The notes beneath the pieces were generated by a model. That model ran no database searches. It had not been told where the DNA came from and was given only the letters and a program-made list of their open reading frames with translations. 64,000 bases of DNA, from the NCBI RefSeq assembly GCF_002954325.1, contig NZ_MQVX01000001.1, positions 2,347,383 to 2,411,382 of the forward strand, given 5' to 3'. Both the position numbers and the translations under genes were made by a program. Shown here piece after piece: positions 53,296 to 63,456 of the stretch (positions within the stretch are counted from its first letter, which is position 1; each line of letters starts with the position of its first letter). The DNA is from Aureicoccus marinus (lineage in GTDB: Bacteria; Bacteroidota; Bacteroidia; Flavobacteriales; Flavobacteriaceae).

Positions 53296-53884
53296 GCAGT
53301 ACTGGGTTTAGTTCATCGTCGTTGTACATTTTCATCTGCTTGTACACCTTCATGTACTTTCGCCCCGCAGCGATATCAGACAACAACTGATCAATGGCTG
53401 TAATTAGGTCCGTTCTCTGTTCCTGTAAAACAACCAGTTTTTGGGCGCAGGCTTCCCGGTGTGCCACATCAGCCTCTTCCCGGGACGCTTCTTCGTCCAT
53501 ATGGTAAATTTTTAGTGCCAAAATAGAAAGACGGTCCAAAGCCCAGGCAGGGCTTTCCGTATTTATCGTTGCTCCTTCCATGGCTAAAACCGATTGGTAT
53601 TTATCTAGAAAATACGCGTCCAGGTACTCGACCAGATCTGTTCTGTGCTGATTACTCGCGTCAATCTTGCGCTTCAGAACCAAGGCTCCTGCAGGGTCTA
53701 TCCTGGGGTCTCGAATTAAGTCTTCAAAATGCCACTGAACCGAGTCAATCCAGCATTTCTTGTAGAGAAGAAACTCAATGCTCCCGCTCTCGAAAGGGTT
53801 TGGCATTTCTGCATCTACAGAGTCCGTCTTGTGGTAATCAATCACCACCTGTTCAAAAGTCTTAAATGCGCTTTCGGCAAACAT
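53267..53884 (-). CDS. DUF4254 family protein
   Basis: A 205-residue acidic, helical, cytosolic protein. Conserved-looking parts are FEQVVIDYHKTDSVDAEMPN, KKCWIDSVQWHFEDLIRDPR and NQHRTDLVEYLDAYFL, matching DUF4254, a Bacteroidota family that usually precedes a GT9 transferase gene as here. Function unknown; a supporting role in lipopolysaccharide assembly is suggested only by this neighbourhood. Confidence 0.85.
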   Translation of the reverse strand: MFAESAFKTFEQVVIDYHKTDSVDAEMPNPFESGSIEFLLYKKCWIDSVQWHFEDLIRDPRIDPAGALVLKRKIDASNQHRTDLVEYLDAYFLDKYQSVLAMEGATINTESPAWALDRLSILALKIYHMDEEASREEADVAHREACAQKLVVLQEQRTDLITAIDQLLSDIAAGRKYMKVYKQMKMYNDDELNPVLRENKRKENS

Positions 53885-53893
53885 ATCAATCGG

Positions 53894-54826
53894 CTATAAC
53901 AGGGCCAAGATAAGCGTAATGAATGGGATAAGAAGGGCCAGAACAAGGAAAATTTGTTTCCACAAAACCTTCTGAATGTTTTCGATGTAGAAAGCAGCTA
54001 AAATACAGGCAGGAAAGTAAGCGTACATCAAAGTAGCCGGACGTTCGACCCCCCTTAATATAAAGAGGGCCACAGTCAAAATCAGATAAACGGAGATCAA
54101 GCGAAGGGGGATGATTTTTCCGACCACCTGATGTCCTTGACGGATGTTGAACAAAAAGGCCAATAAAACAAAGAAAACCAGAAAGCCCAAGAACCATCCA
54201 TGAACCCTCCAATCAAAAGTTGAAAAATCAAAAAGTGAAACATCCTTCCAAAGGGTAAAGCCAACCCAGATTCCCTCTCCTTGAATCGCCGACCAACTTC
54301 CGAGCAACAAAAAGGCCGTTAGCAAAGCGGCCAGCAGTGCTAGCCAGTCTTTGATTGCACTTTTGTCGTTCATATACACCCCCATTCCCACCGCAAGAAG
54401 AAAGACGATACTCATCGGATCAAAGAGCGCCCCGATAGCCACCATCAAACTCGCATTGTAAAAATCGAGTGCCGGTTTTTTCTCCGGATTGAGGTAAATG
54501 AGTTTATAAGCCGAAAGCAAAACAAAGAAATTGGCAATCACTAAAGGGGAGTCATCAAAAAAGACCGCGAAAGAGCATGCAATAACTACGTAAAACAGCA
54601 TGGGAAGGGAATTGTATTCCGTCACCTTGCTGCGTCGAACGATAAAACTAACCCCGATAACCGTCAAAATTAAGAGGGCCGACGCCAAACCCCTTATCCA
54701 CCAAGAAGGCTCGTTTTCAAGGGATTGAGGTAAAACAAAAAAGGAAACCCAGTAGAATACAAACAGGAAAGAGAGTAAAACCGCGTAGTTGATGGGTTTT
54801 GTTTTGTTAAAAAAGCTGGATATCAT
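53894..54826 (-). CDS. DUF6427 family membrane protein
   Basis: A polytopic membrane protein of 310 residues with about nine hydrophobic segments (for example YAVLLSFLFVFYWVSFFVLP and GLASALLILTVIGVSFIVRR) and the motif MISSFFNKTKPINY at its start. Length, topology and its place beside DUF6341 and purD fit DUF6427, a family known from Flavobacteria only. A minus-strand -7 element lies at 54850-54857. Function unknown. Confidence 0.82.
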   Translation of the reverse strand: MISSFFNKTKPINYAVLLSFLFVFYWVSFFVLPQSLENEPSWWIRGLASALLILTVIGVSFIVRRSKVTEYNSLPMLFYVVIACSFAVFFDDSPLVIANFFVLLSAYKLIYLNPEKKPALDFYNASLMVAIGALFDPMSIVFLLAVGMGVYMNDKSAIKDWLALLAALLTAFLLLGSWSAIQGEGIWVGFTLWKDVSLFDFSTFDWRVHGWFLGFLVFFVLLAFLFNIRQGHQVVGKIIPLRLISVYLILTVALFILRGVERPATLMYAYFPACILAAFYIENIQKVLWKQIFLVLALLIPFITLILALL

Positions 54827-54839
54827 CCTGTTGTTTTAC

Positions 54840-54857
54840 TAAATTTGCACAAATTTA
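54840..54857. promoter_or_regulatory. face-to-face -7 palindrome between DUF6427 and DUF6341
   Basis: TAAATTTGCACAAATTTA contains a plus-strand TAAATTTG (54840-54847) and a minus-strand TAAATTTG (54850-54857) only two bases apart, each an exact TAnnTTTG. They would start divergent transcripts for the 54864 gene and the 54826 gene, with overlapping 5' ends. The -33 elements are weak on both sides. Confidence 0.5.
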
Positions 54858-54863
54858 ATTGGG

Positions 54864-55085
54864 ATGTCTGACTTCTTTTACGCTATCGAGGACTTATTTG
54901 TTAACGTACTTTTCCTCCCTTACGATACCTTTCGTTTTATGGAGAGCTGGTGGTCGGCCAATACCGTGAACTGGTTGTTCATGATTATTGGGTTCTTGGC
55001 GATGTGCTACTGGATGTTCCAATTGAATATTTTCAACGCGAACGGGGAAGAAGACAAGAGCATCAGCTCACACTCTTTCCTCTAG
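54864..55085 (+). CDS. DUF6341 family small membrane protein
   Basis: A 73-residue protein with one strong C-terminal-half membrane helix (NWLFMIIGFLAMCYWMFQLN) after a conserved N-terminus (MSDFFYAIEDLFVNVLFLPY, DTFRFMESWWSANTVNWL). This is DUF6341, sometimes mislabelled uracil phosphoribosyltransferase in Flavobacteria, and it sits at its usual place between DUF6427 and purD. It converges on purD. Confidence 0.85.
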   Translation: MSDFFYAIEDLFVNVLFLPYDTFRFMESWWSANTVNWLFMIIGFLAMCYWMFQLNIFNANGEEDKSISSHSFL

Positions 55086-55108
55086 TCTCCCTTACCCCAT
55101 AGTTTCCT

Positions 55109-56376
55109 TTATAAATCGAAACCGATATCGGTTCGATAGTACATGCCCTCAAATTGGATCTGCTTAATGCTCTCGTAGCTTTTGGCCAAGGCTTCTTCCA
55201 TGGTTGTTCCGCGTTCCGTTGTCGCCAAAACTCGGCCCCCGCTGGTCACCACATCGGCACCTTGTTGAGTGGTGCCCGCATGAAACAGGGTCTTCGTTTC
55301 TGCCGCATTGGGAAGACCATGAATCACCTTCCCCTTTTCGTATTTTTCGGGATATCCGCCCGACACCGCCATTACTGTGGTTGCAAAACGAGGGTCGATC
55401 TTTACCTCTTCCGTGATTTCATTGGGCAAAGAAGCCAATAGGGACAACAGGTCTGAAGCCAAGCGCGGCATAACCACCTCGGTCTCCGGATCCCCCATTC
55501 GCACATTGTATTCGATTACAAAAGGATCTCCATCACAAATCATCAAACCAATAAAGACAAAGCCTTCGTAGACCATTTCTTCTGCCGCTATGCCCTTGAC
55601 GGTCGGCTCGACGATGCGGTCTACAATTTTTGACGCAAGCTTTCGTCCAAAAAAGAAACAGGAGAAACAGCTCCCATTCCACCGGTATTCAGTCCGGTAT
55701 CGCCTTCTCCTATGCGTTTATAGTCCTTGGCAAAGGGCAGTAAACGGTACTGGCGCCCGTTGGTCAGCACAAAGCAGCTCGCCTCAATACCATCCAAGAA
55801 CTCTTCGATCACTACCCGGCTTCCCGCCTCTCCAAATTTGTTGTTCTCCAGGGTATCCTCCAGGGCGTCTTTGGCCTCTTGCAGATCACTCAAGATCAAA
55901 ACACCCTTCCCAGCGGCAAGTCCATCCGCTTTAAGCACGTAAGGCGCTGAGAGTGTCTCTAAGAAGGTGTAAGCCTCTTGAAGTTGTCCGGCAGCAAAAG
56001 TTTGGTAACGGGCCGTAGGAATGCCGTAGCGGCCCATAAAGGCCTTGGCAAAGTCCTTGCTGCCTTCGAGTTGAGCACCCTTGGCCGAGGGTCCCACTAC
56101 CTGAACACTTTTTAATTCTTCGCGGGCAGCAAAATAATCCTGAATACCTTCTACCAAAGGAACCTCCGGACCGACCAGTAAAAGATCGATTTTTTGCTCA
56201 ACACACGCCTGTGCCAGTGCCTCAAAATCGGAGACTCCGATGGGCAGATTTTTGGCCAATTGCGCCGTTCCCGCATTTCCGGGTGCGACGTAAAGGTCGT
56301 TACACAAAGGGCTTTGTTTAATCTTCCAGGCGAGGGCGTGTTCTCTTCCTCCGGAACCGACAATAAGTACGTTCAT
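55109..56376 (-). CDS. purD: phosphoribosylamine--glycine ligase, apparent frameshift
   Basis: GAR synthetase of purine biosynthesis, joining glycine to phosphoribosylamine with ATP. The first frame starts MNVLIVGSGGREHALAWKIK (ATG at 56376; another ATG is three codons upstream) and has the ATP-grasp SPYVLKADGLAAGKGVLIL region, ending after GGMGAVSPVSFLDESLRQKL. The second frame (55109-55576) has the Mg-binding EYNVRMGDPETEVVMPRL. One more T in the T5 run at 55627-55631 (plus strand) joins them as RQKIVDRIVEPTVKGIAAEE and gives the normal length of about 423 residues. A single-base homopolymer deletion is inferred. Confidence 0.92.
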
Positions 56377-56452
56377 GGCATTCATCTTGGCGCTGGGCCG
56401 TTACGAAGTGCCAAAAATAAAAGAATCCGGCCATTTCTGACCGGATTTGCTT

Positions 56453-57439
56453 TTACATTCTGTTGTGTTGGGCGAAGTCCCTGTGCTCCGTTTTGGTGAG
56501 CTCGTCCTGGGTGAGACTCTTGAAATAATCGAAGGTTTTCTTCATTCCTTCCTCTCGTCCCACTTTGGGTTCCCAACCCAGTATCTCTTTGGCCTTCGAA
56601 ATATCCGGCTGGCGTTGCATCGGATCGTCTTTCGGTAAAGGCTTGTAAATAATCTTTTGATCCGTACCGGTCAATTTGATGATTTCTTCCGCAAAGTCCT
56701 TGATTGTAATCTCGTGCGGGTTACCAATATTCATCGGCATGGTGTAATCACTCATCAGCAAGCGGTAGATTCCCTCGATCTCGTCTTCGACAAAACAAAA
56801 AGAACGCGTCTGTGAACCATCACCGAAGACGGTTAAGTCTTCTCCTCTTAAGGCTTGACCCATAAAGGCTGGGATAACCCGTCCGTCATTGAGTCGCATA
56901 CGAGGACCGTAAGTATTGAAAATACGAACAATTCGGGTATCTAGTCCATGAAAACGGTGGTACGCCATGGTGATCGACTCCTGAAAACGCTTCGCCTCAT
57001 CGTAAACCCCGCGAGGTCCTATGGTGTTTACGTTTCCGTAATATTCTTCCGTCTGCGGGTGAACCAGTGGATCCCCATAGATCTCTGAAGTAGAGGCAAT
57101 CATGAATCGCGCGTTCTTCTCTTTGGCCAGTCCCAACAAGTTGTGCGTACCCAAAGCCCCTACCTTCAAGGTTTGAATCGGGATTTTTAGGTAGTCAATC
57201 GGACTCGCTGGAGAGGCAAAATGCAGAATATAATCCAGATCACCAGGAACGTGCACAAAAGTGGTTACATCGTGGTTGTAGAACTCAAAGTTCTTCAGGT
57301 GAAACAGGTGTTCAATGTTCTTTAAGTCGCCCGTAATCATGTTATCCATGGCGATTACGTGGCACCCTTCTTGGATAAATCGGTCACAGAGATGGGATCC
57401 TAAAAAACCAGCCGCGCCTGTGATTAATACTCTTTTCAT
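56453..57439 (-). CDS. UDP-glucuronic acid decarboxylase (UDP-xylose synthase)
   Basis: A short-chain dehydrogenase/reductase of 328 residues that converts UDP-glucuronate to UDP-xylose for polysaccharide synthesis. The NAD-binding [17 protein letters not shown] is at the N-terminus; [10 protein letters not shown] near 118 gives the catalytic Ser/Thr and [10 protein letters not shown] near 145 the YxxxK pair. [20 protein letters not shown] and [15 protein letters not shown] are typical of UXS enzymes. It stands at the edge of the exopolysaccharide cluster. UDP-glucuronate supply (a ugd gene) is not in the window. Confidence 0.88.
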   Translation of the reverse strand: MKRVLITGAAGFLGSHLCDRFIQEGCHVIAMDNMITGDLKNIEHLFHLKNFEFYNHDVTTFVHVPGDLDYILHFASPASPIDYLKIPIQTLKVGALGTHNLLGLAKEKNARFMIASTSEIYGDPLVHPQTEEYYGNVNTIGPRGVYDEAKRFQESITMAYHRFHGLDTRIVRIFNTYGPRMRLNDGRVIPAFMGQALRGEDLTVFGDGSQTRSFCFVEDEIEGIYRLLMSDYTMPMNIGNPHEITIKDFAEEIIKLTGTDQKIIYKPLPKDDPMQRQPDISKAKEILGWEPKVGREEGMKKTFDYFKSLTQDELTKTEHRDFAQHNRM

Positions 57440-57516
57440 AGAGGTAAATTCTGGCTTATGATTATGTTGATTGCCTCTTTAACGGGATCGCTGGAATTAA
57501 ATTGTCAGTATTCGGC

Positions 57517-58885
57517 CTAATATGCCTTTTCTTCTTTGCGAAAAACGTTGAGGACAGTTTGTACAATGATTTTAATGTCAAGAAACAAGGACCAGTTCTC
57601 GATATAGAAAATGTCGAATTTGATTCTGTTCTGAATATCGGCATCGGTCTCAATTTCTCCTCGGTATCCACGAACCTGAGCCAAGCCAGTAATACCTGGT
57701 TTTACAAAATGACGAACCATAAACTTATCGATTCGGTCTGCAAATTCATTAGTGTGTTTAACCATATGCGGCCTTGGGCCAACTACGGACATACTGCCAA
57801 AAAAGACATTATAGAATTGAGGTAATTCGTCAATACTGGTTCGTCGAATAATGCGGCCTATTCGCGTTACTCGCATATCATTTTTGGTGGCAGAACTCTG
57901 ATCAGCATTTTCGTTGGGGGTCATTGATCGGAACTTGTAACAGAAAAATTCTTTGTTATCTATTCCATTTCTTCTCTGACGAAAAAAGACGGGCCCTGGA
58001 TTCTATCTTAATCAGAAGAGCCAGGACTGGTGTTAACCAAGAAAGCAAAACCAAAATGACAAAAAGAGAAAAAACAATATCGAAAGTTCTTTTAAAAAAG
58101 GAATTGATTGGATTGTGTAGAGGAATATTTCTTAACGAAAGTATTGGTATATAATCGTAGTACTCAAACTTGAGTTTTTTAGTATAGATATGCCTATTAT
58201 CAGGGACAAATTTGAGTGTGATCAGGTTGTTGTCCGCAAAATCAATTAATGAAGTTAGTTCTTGATCACTTAGATCTGAAATAGAGCAATAGATCTCATG
58301 TACCCCTTCATCTAAAATTTCTTCTTGAATGTTTTCAAGATTCCAATCTCCCTTTATCGGTTTATATTGCTTATGTAATAAGTAACCGTATTCGGTTCTA
58401 TTCAAAAACACTTTCAATAACTGATCAGTCTTCTTGCTCGCACCGATTATAGCCACTTTCCTAAGATTGGAAGCGAATCTCTTTCTGTACTTCAACAAGA
58501 AGACATACGTAAAAAGCTTTACAAATGAGACTGCTAACAAAAGGCTAATAAAGTATTTAGCAAGCTCTAACCGACTAATGATTGGCTGTCTGAAAAACCC
58601 TATAAAAGCGAATAGAATCAAAAAGTAAAACACAAATTGCTTGAAGAGCAATTTGTTGATATGTGTCACCTTTGAATATCGGTTAATATTGTAGAACTTA
58701 ATTTGAATAGCAATCACTAGCCAACTCAACGATAAATAACCATGGAACACTATCGGCTTGATAAAATTAATAGTCCATAGATAGAGCATTGAATTAACTA
58801 ATAGCAAGTCAATGAGAAATGTTAATGGTGTAAGCCTTGTAGAAAAGCCAAATTTTTTGCTAATCATAACGTTCGTTGTTATCAA
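57517..58885 (-). CDS. exopolysaccharide polyprenyl glycosylphosphotransferase (priming sugar transferase), apparent frameshift
   Basis: The initiating enzyme of exopolysaccharide synthesis, moving a sugar phosphate to undecaprenyl phosphate. The N-terminal frame (57956-58885) has four membrane helices and a CoA-binding-like domain, then a fifth helix (DIVFSLFVILVLLSWLTPVL). The second frame (57517-57924) has the catalytic end with DELPQFYNVFFGSMSVVGPR. Adding two bases at the GGG run near 57994-57996 restores IESRGPVFFRQRRNGIDNKE and FFCYKFRSMTPNENADQ, the conserved core, for about 457 residues. The upstream region and this gene are AT-richer than the core genes. Confidence 0.87.
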
Positions 58886-58973
58886 AATTACGAACAGTTA
58901 GAACAATTAGAAACTCGACGAGGTCTAATTCAACTTCGATTTTAATAATATTGCAAAAAAAATCTTCTTTTGT

Positions 58974-60077
58974 ATGAAGAAGCTTAAGGTCGTTCATGTC
59001 GTAGAAGCACTTGGCGGTGGAGTTTATAGCTACTTCTGTGATTTGAGTAAAGTCTTTGCGAAAGACGAAAGGGTTGAAACTTACATCATATACAGTTCAG
59101 GCAGAAATGAAGTTAATAAGGCGACCATTTTAGATAAAATGGCTCCTGAAATTAATTATGTTCTGATGGACATGGCAAGCTCAATTTCTCCAGTCAAAGA
59201 CGCTCACGCCGCGCGCGAGTTAGCAAAACTATTAAATGGCATACAAGCCGACATTATCCACTTGCATTCTTCAAAAGCCGGGGTCATCGGCAAACTTGCT
59301 ATACAGCTCTCCAAAACCAAATCACTCGTCTATTACACTCCACACGGATACTCTTTTCTCAGAAAAGACATAAGCGCATCAAAACGCACTTTTTTCAAAG
59401 CTGTCGAGCGCTCAATGAGTTCGTTTTTCCCCGGCAGCACTGTCGCATGTGGAGACACAGAATACAATTACGCCAAAAATTTAGGCGAAGCATATTTGAT
59501 CCGAAATGGGGTTAACCTGGAGAATATAAGAAAACACCTTTTAGAATTTTCAAATCCACGAATGACGGTGGGCATTTTAGGGCGAATCACTTTTGCCCGC
59601 AACCCTCCTCTATTTAATCGCTTAGCTCATCACTTTAGCGAGCTAGATTTCATGTGGATTGGAGACGGTGACTTAAGAGATCAGTTAACCGCTCCGAACA
59701 TTAAGATTACCGGATGGTTCACTGATCGAGAAGAGGGATTGAGATACTTAAATGGCTTGGATGTTTACCTTCAACCCTCACTTTGGGAAGGTCTTCCGAT
59801 CTCAATAATAGAGGCTATGGCCTTAGAAAAACCTGTGGTCGCCTCTAAAATTGTCGGTAATAAAGATTTAGTTAGGCATGGTCAAACAGGGTTCTTGTTT
59901 GAATCTTTTGAAGTAGCTGTACAACAGATTGAATCCCTTAAAAAAGAAGAGCTGCGCAGAACTTTAGGTCAAAGAGCGCTTAAAGTTGTTGAAGAAAACT
60001 TCGATTGCACAAAAAACTTTAGCTCTTTAATTGATCTTTACGTTTCGCATTTAGGAAATAAAGAGAAAAAAGGCTAA
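58974..60077 (+). CDS. GT4-family glycosyltransferase
   Basis: A retaining GT-B glycosyltransferase of 367 residues. The N-terminus MKKLKVVHVVEALGGGVYSY is the Gly-rich acceptor loop; HLHSSKAGVIGKLA and YTPHGYSFLRKD follow. The C-terminal donor site has the EX7E motif in PSLWEGLPISIIEAMALEKP near residue 270. Only plus-strand gene in this part of the polysaccharide cluster. Its last 59 bases overlap the convergent O-antigen ligase gene. A near-consensus -7 (TAATATTG) lies about 25 bases upstream. Confidence 0.9.
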   Translation: MKKLKVVHVVEALGGGVYSYFCDLSKVFAKDERVETYIIYSSGRNEVNKATILDKMAPEINYVLMDMASSISPVKDAHAARELAKLLNGIQADIIHLHSSKAGVIGKLAIQLSKTKSLVYYTPHGYSFLRKDISASKRTFFKAVERSMSSFFPGSTVACGDTEYNYAKNLGEAYLIRNGVNLENIRKHLLEFSNPRMTVGILGRITFARNPPLFNRLAHHFSELDFMWIGDGDLRDQLTAPNIKITGWFTDREEGLRYLNGLDVYLQPSLWEGLPISIIEAMALEKPVVASKIVGNKDLVRHGQTGFLFESFEVAVQQIESLKKEELRRTLGQRALKVVEENFDCTKNFSSLIDLYVSHLGNKEKKG

Positions 60078-61341
60078 GCCAGAAGGTGTTGAATACTATT
60101 CCGTCAAACCTTACCAGAAAATCCTCCAAAAAATTTGCCAGAACGAACATCGTGACAAAGATCAGACATAAAATATGTCGGCTTTGAAAAGACAACCAAA
60201 AACCAGAACCAAAATATATCAATAGAAGAAGAACCCCTATCACACCAAACTTTAAAAAGAAATCCAAGAATTGATTGTGGACAGGAAACTTATTTCGATA
60301 TAAAAATTGTTGATCTGTTCTCTCGTACTCGGTTATTAACTCTTTTCGAGCGTCTGCGGGACCATATCCTACCAGCCATTTTCTTTTTCCTAAGCCGTAA
60401 GTGGTTTTCCAAATTGAAACCCTCGTAACTAGACTATTATAAACTTCAGCCTCCGGGTTTTTAAATTCATCCAGTCTACCAACCTTATCCATGTGATGAA
60501 AAGTAATTTGCGAGTACTTTTCGATTAAATAGGGGAATTTTTGCACGAAACCAAATACCAATACAGTGATGACAAGGACCCCGATAAGAAATGCTTTAAT
60601 GGATAGATTAACCGATAATTTTTTATTTAATTCGACAAAGAGAACTACAAGTGATCCCGCTATCCCACATACCACTGCAACTCTTGTATTTACAAAAAGG
60701 AGCAATATAAATGCCAAAAGGAACAGTATCCCTGAATGAATAAATGCCTTTTCCTTAAGCCTCAAAGGTTGTTGTGTCCATATGTACATGTTTATAATGC
60801 ACAAAAAAGCGATATGAAGATTGAGAGCTGGTCCGTGCAAACCCATGCTAAGAGCAAATTCATAACCCATTCTCCAGACCATCTTACCTTGTAGATAACC
60901 TTGGAAATCCCCAACAGAAGTGAAAAAATGAATCAAAAAACAGAAGGTTAAAAGTAAGGTGAAAACCAAGCTATAAACCTTTAGTATCCGCCTTAGATTT
61001 ATTGCCCTTGGAAAGCTTAAAATGGCTATAGGTATTAGCAAAGTCCCCAAATGCTTTTCTCCATTGACAACAGCTTCTTGAAAAGAGTCATTATTCCAAA
61101 CAAAAAGAACATCCAACAAAAATGGAATCGCCAGAAGCATGATTATCTTCCACTTTCTCTTGTCAAAGTGAAGTCTTTTATAATTCAAAACGGTAAGCAA
61201 AATAAGCAGGTTTATCCCAATCGTTGCAGGAATTCTATAAACAAGTAATCCCATCACTATCCCTAAAACCAATTCAAAGTTTTGAGTATATAATTCAGTT
61301 AGTTGCGAGATTCTCTCGGACAGTAGGGTTAATCTTGGCAC
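60019..61341 (-). CDS. O-antigen ligase/polymerase family membrane protein
   Basis: A 440-residue polytopic protein (about twelve helices) of the WaaL/Wzy superfamily. The large periplasmic loop lies near residues 280-350 (WKTTYGLGKRKWLVGYGPAD) and ends in FPVHNQFLDFFLKFGVIG, whose His is the hallmark residue. The start is a GTG at 61341, overlapping the end of the preceding gene by 47 bases. In this cluster it could ligate or polymerise the repeat unit; sequence alone does not decide. Its 3' end overlaps the convergent GT4 gene by 59 bases. Confidence 0.82.
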   Translation of the reverse strand: MPRLTLLSERISQLTELYTQNFELVLGIVMGLLVYRIPATIGINLLILLTVLNYKRLHFDKRKWKIIMLLAIPFLLDVLFVWNNDSFQEAVVNGEKHLGTLLIPIAILSFPRAINLRRILKVYSLVFTLLLTFCFLIHFFTSVGDFQGYLQGKMVWRMGYEFALSMGLHGPALNLHIAFLCIINMYIWTQQPLRLKEKAFIHSGILFLLAFILLLFVNTRVAVVCGIAGSLVVLFVELNKKLSVNLSIKAFLIGVLVITVLVFGFVQKFPYLIEKYSQITFHHMDKVGRLDEFKNPEAEVYNSLVTRVSIWKTTYGLGKRKWLVGYGPADARKELITEYERTDQQFLYRNKFPVHNQFLDFFLKFGVIGVLLLLIYFGSGFWLSFQSRHILCLIFVTMFVLANFLEDFLVRFDGIVFNTFWLSLFSLYFLNAKRKDQLKS

Positions 61342-62402
61342 GGGTTCTACTCTTTTTATTTAAAGGATAATTATAATACATCGCAACATAAATCAACGGA
61401 ATTACACCTAGCTTGTGCTTTACGGCAGACCCCAAATCAGGTTCAAATACCCCTTGCACAATCAAATAGGCAAATAACAAGTGAAAATACCACTGTTCAT
61501 GCCTGTACTGCCTCCTGTTTTTTCATACACCTGTTGTATTGAAAAAACAGATAACTCAAAAGGACTAACTGCCAGAGAATGAAGGCAATCACTTGAGGTT
61601 TATTATAAAACCGAAACCCATTAACCGGAAAATTAACCGAAACGAACCCATAGAAAATACTAACGCTTTCTCCGATAACGTTGTCCGTCTTAACAGGCGA
61701 TAGAATAATTGTTTGAGAATCCTCTCTGCCCTTTCTATCTTTATTAAGCCTCTCTCTTGTGCCTTCAGTTAAGTATTCACCCTTGACAACCCCAAAACTC
61801 AAGGACAGTAAACAGGCAAAGAACAGCCCAAATATCACGTTATTTATGCCAGTGTTTTTAAGCTTAATGAAGCTTCCAAAATACAAGACGGCCGCAAAAA
61901 AGGGAACCAATAAATAATAGGGCCTGTACCACACCCCAAACCAAAAAAGCAAAAGAAAAACCACCACTATTTTGGGCCAAAAAGCACTTCTTCCGAGTAG
62001 TACTTTAACCAAAAGCGCGATATAAAGGAAATTGACAAATTCCTTTGAAGGCATTGCTATATAGACCGAGCAAAGAAGTAATGTAACCCAAATAACAGCA
62101 TTGCTAAGATAGATTCGGTTAAACCGATCGGGAACCCCAATGCTCCATAGTACCAGAAAAATTATTGGCAGTTGTATTAAAGCTACTATTGAATAATCGA
62201 GCCTATTCAATCCTGTGATGTCATAGAGCCACATACAGAATGAATAACTGCCCATGAGACCTTTTTGATTATAAGGGTCTTGGGTAATCAAATTTGCATC
62301 AAAAAAGTACTTTTCAGGCAGAACTTTACTCGTCATGAACCCGATTAAAAGGGTAATAACAAACAATACAAAATACCCGATGGTCTTTTTCCTAATGCGC
62401 AC
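61295..62402 (-). CDS. Wzy/EpsG-like polysaccharide polymerase, apparent frameshift
   Basis: A polytopic membrane protein. The main frame (61497-62402, GTG start at 62402) has about nine helices and the motif YIAMPSKEFVNFLYIALLVK. It stops just after an A6 run (plus-strand T6 at 61518-61523), and a second frame then runs on as QYRHEQWYFHLLFAYLIVQG and VFEPDLGSAVKHKLGVIPLI to 61295, the typical last two helices of such polymerases. Changing the homopolymer by one (or two) bases joins them into about 370 residues. The role as repeat-unit polymerase is inferred from topology and neighbours. Confidence 0.7.
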
Positions 62403-63435
62403 TCTCTGTTTTTAGTTCAGCCTGCCCAATAAAGGCTCTGCATTTCTCTTTTAATGCGTCTGAAAGTGCTCTAAAAGATTCAGGATTGGTTGGAGGGTTA
62501 TCAAAGTCGACCTCATCGGGATGATAAACATTCATTTCCTTTCCAAACAATTCATTCAATTCGGCCTTAGATTGGGTGGTAAGAATATTGATATGATCCA
62601 GAATCCCTCTGAATCTCGACATGTGTTGTTTCTCGTCTGTCAATCCTTCCATAACAAACAAAACAGGAGTTCCCAATGCTAAACAAGGCAAAGCACAATG
62701 TATTCTTGAAGTAATGACCAATTCAGCCTTTGCATATTTTTTCAAAATGGACCTTGCTATTCGATACAATTCGTCCGTGCTTTGTTTAGAATCAACATAA
62801 TGTTCAACCGATTCAGCCTTATCTATGATGGATGAGGGAACATAATCCTCTATTTTGGCTTTATCTTTTTTAAAATAATCCTTAAGTTTTATTAGTTTTT
62901 TAAGTCTGCTTAAACTCAATCCTTTCAAAGCTTCAGCAAACGAAATTTTAGAGAGCAAATTCTTGTCATACCCGTACAAAGGATCGACCATATAGATTCC
63001 CTCGCGATTTCCTTCAGTATACTTATACTTTTCATCAAGCGTTGTGGTAAGACAAAAACTAAAGTAAGCCTCAATACCCTTGTTCTTAAGTAATTCAACA
63101 GTACGATAATCCCGGCAACCAATAGGTTGATGTTTCTTTAAGTAATCAATATTCTCTGGTTTTTCGAGAATAATGGCGGCACTTGTAGGTTGTAAGTGGA
63201 AAGAAACGAACAGAGGGTCCAAGTTAGGGTTCGGTGGCCAATTGTGAGGGGCGTCTGTGAACCATCCATTCATGATTACCAGGGCCTTATCATAATCCGG
63301 ATTATTCAAGTGGTCCCTTTCTACATAGAAATCAACATGTGGCAAAAATTGCTCAGCTGCGCAACTTTGGATATGGTCACCAATGTTGACTAATCCTAAA
63401 TTACTCTGTTTGTGTTCAAATAATGCGTACTTCAT
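62392..63435 (-). CDS. polysaccharide pyruvyl transferase family protein
   Basis: A 347-residue GT-B-like enzyme expected to add a pyruvate ketal to a sugar of the repeat unit. The N-terminal NLGLVNIGDHIQSCAAEQFL is the family start, and the C-terminal AELVITSRIHCALPCLALGT and PVLFVMEGLTDEKQHMSRF region contains the CsaB-like SRIHC signature near residue 240. It follows the flippase gene and overlaps the polymerase start by 11 bases. Some members have other sugar-modifying roles. Confidence 0.85.
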   Translation of the reverse strand: MKYALFEHKQSNLGLVNIGDHIQSCAAEQFLPHVDFYVERDHLNNPDYDKALVIMNGWFTDAPHNWPPNPNLDPLFVSFHLQPTSAAIILEKPENIDYLKKHQPIGCRDYRTVELLKNKGIEAYFSFCLTTTLDEKYKYTEGNREGIYMVDPLYGYDKNLLSKISFAEALKGLSLSRLKKLIKLKDYFKKDKAKIEDYVPSSIIDKAESVEHYVDSKQSTDELYRIARSILKKYAKAELVITSRIHCALPCLALGTPVLFVMEGLTDEKQHMSRFRGILDHINILTTQSKAELNELFGKEMNVYHPDEVDFDNPPTNPESFRALSDALKEKCRAFIGQAELKTESAH

Positions 63436-63456
63436 AAGACTGCAGGGTTATAAGGT

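Noticed and set aside
60019..60077. 59-base convergent overlap as evidence of another frameshift
   Set aside because: Both C-termini look natural (charged tails after the last conserved element), so the overlap is accepted as real.
61295..61480. Separate 61-residue gene before the O-antigen ligase
   Set aside because: Its sequence continues the last helices of the Wzy-like protein in another frame, so it is a frameshifted C-terminus and not its own gene.
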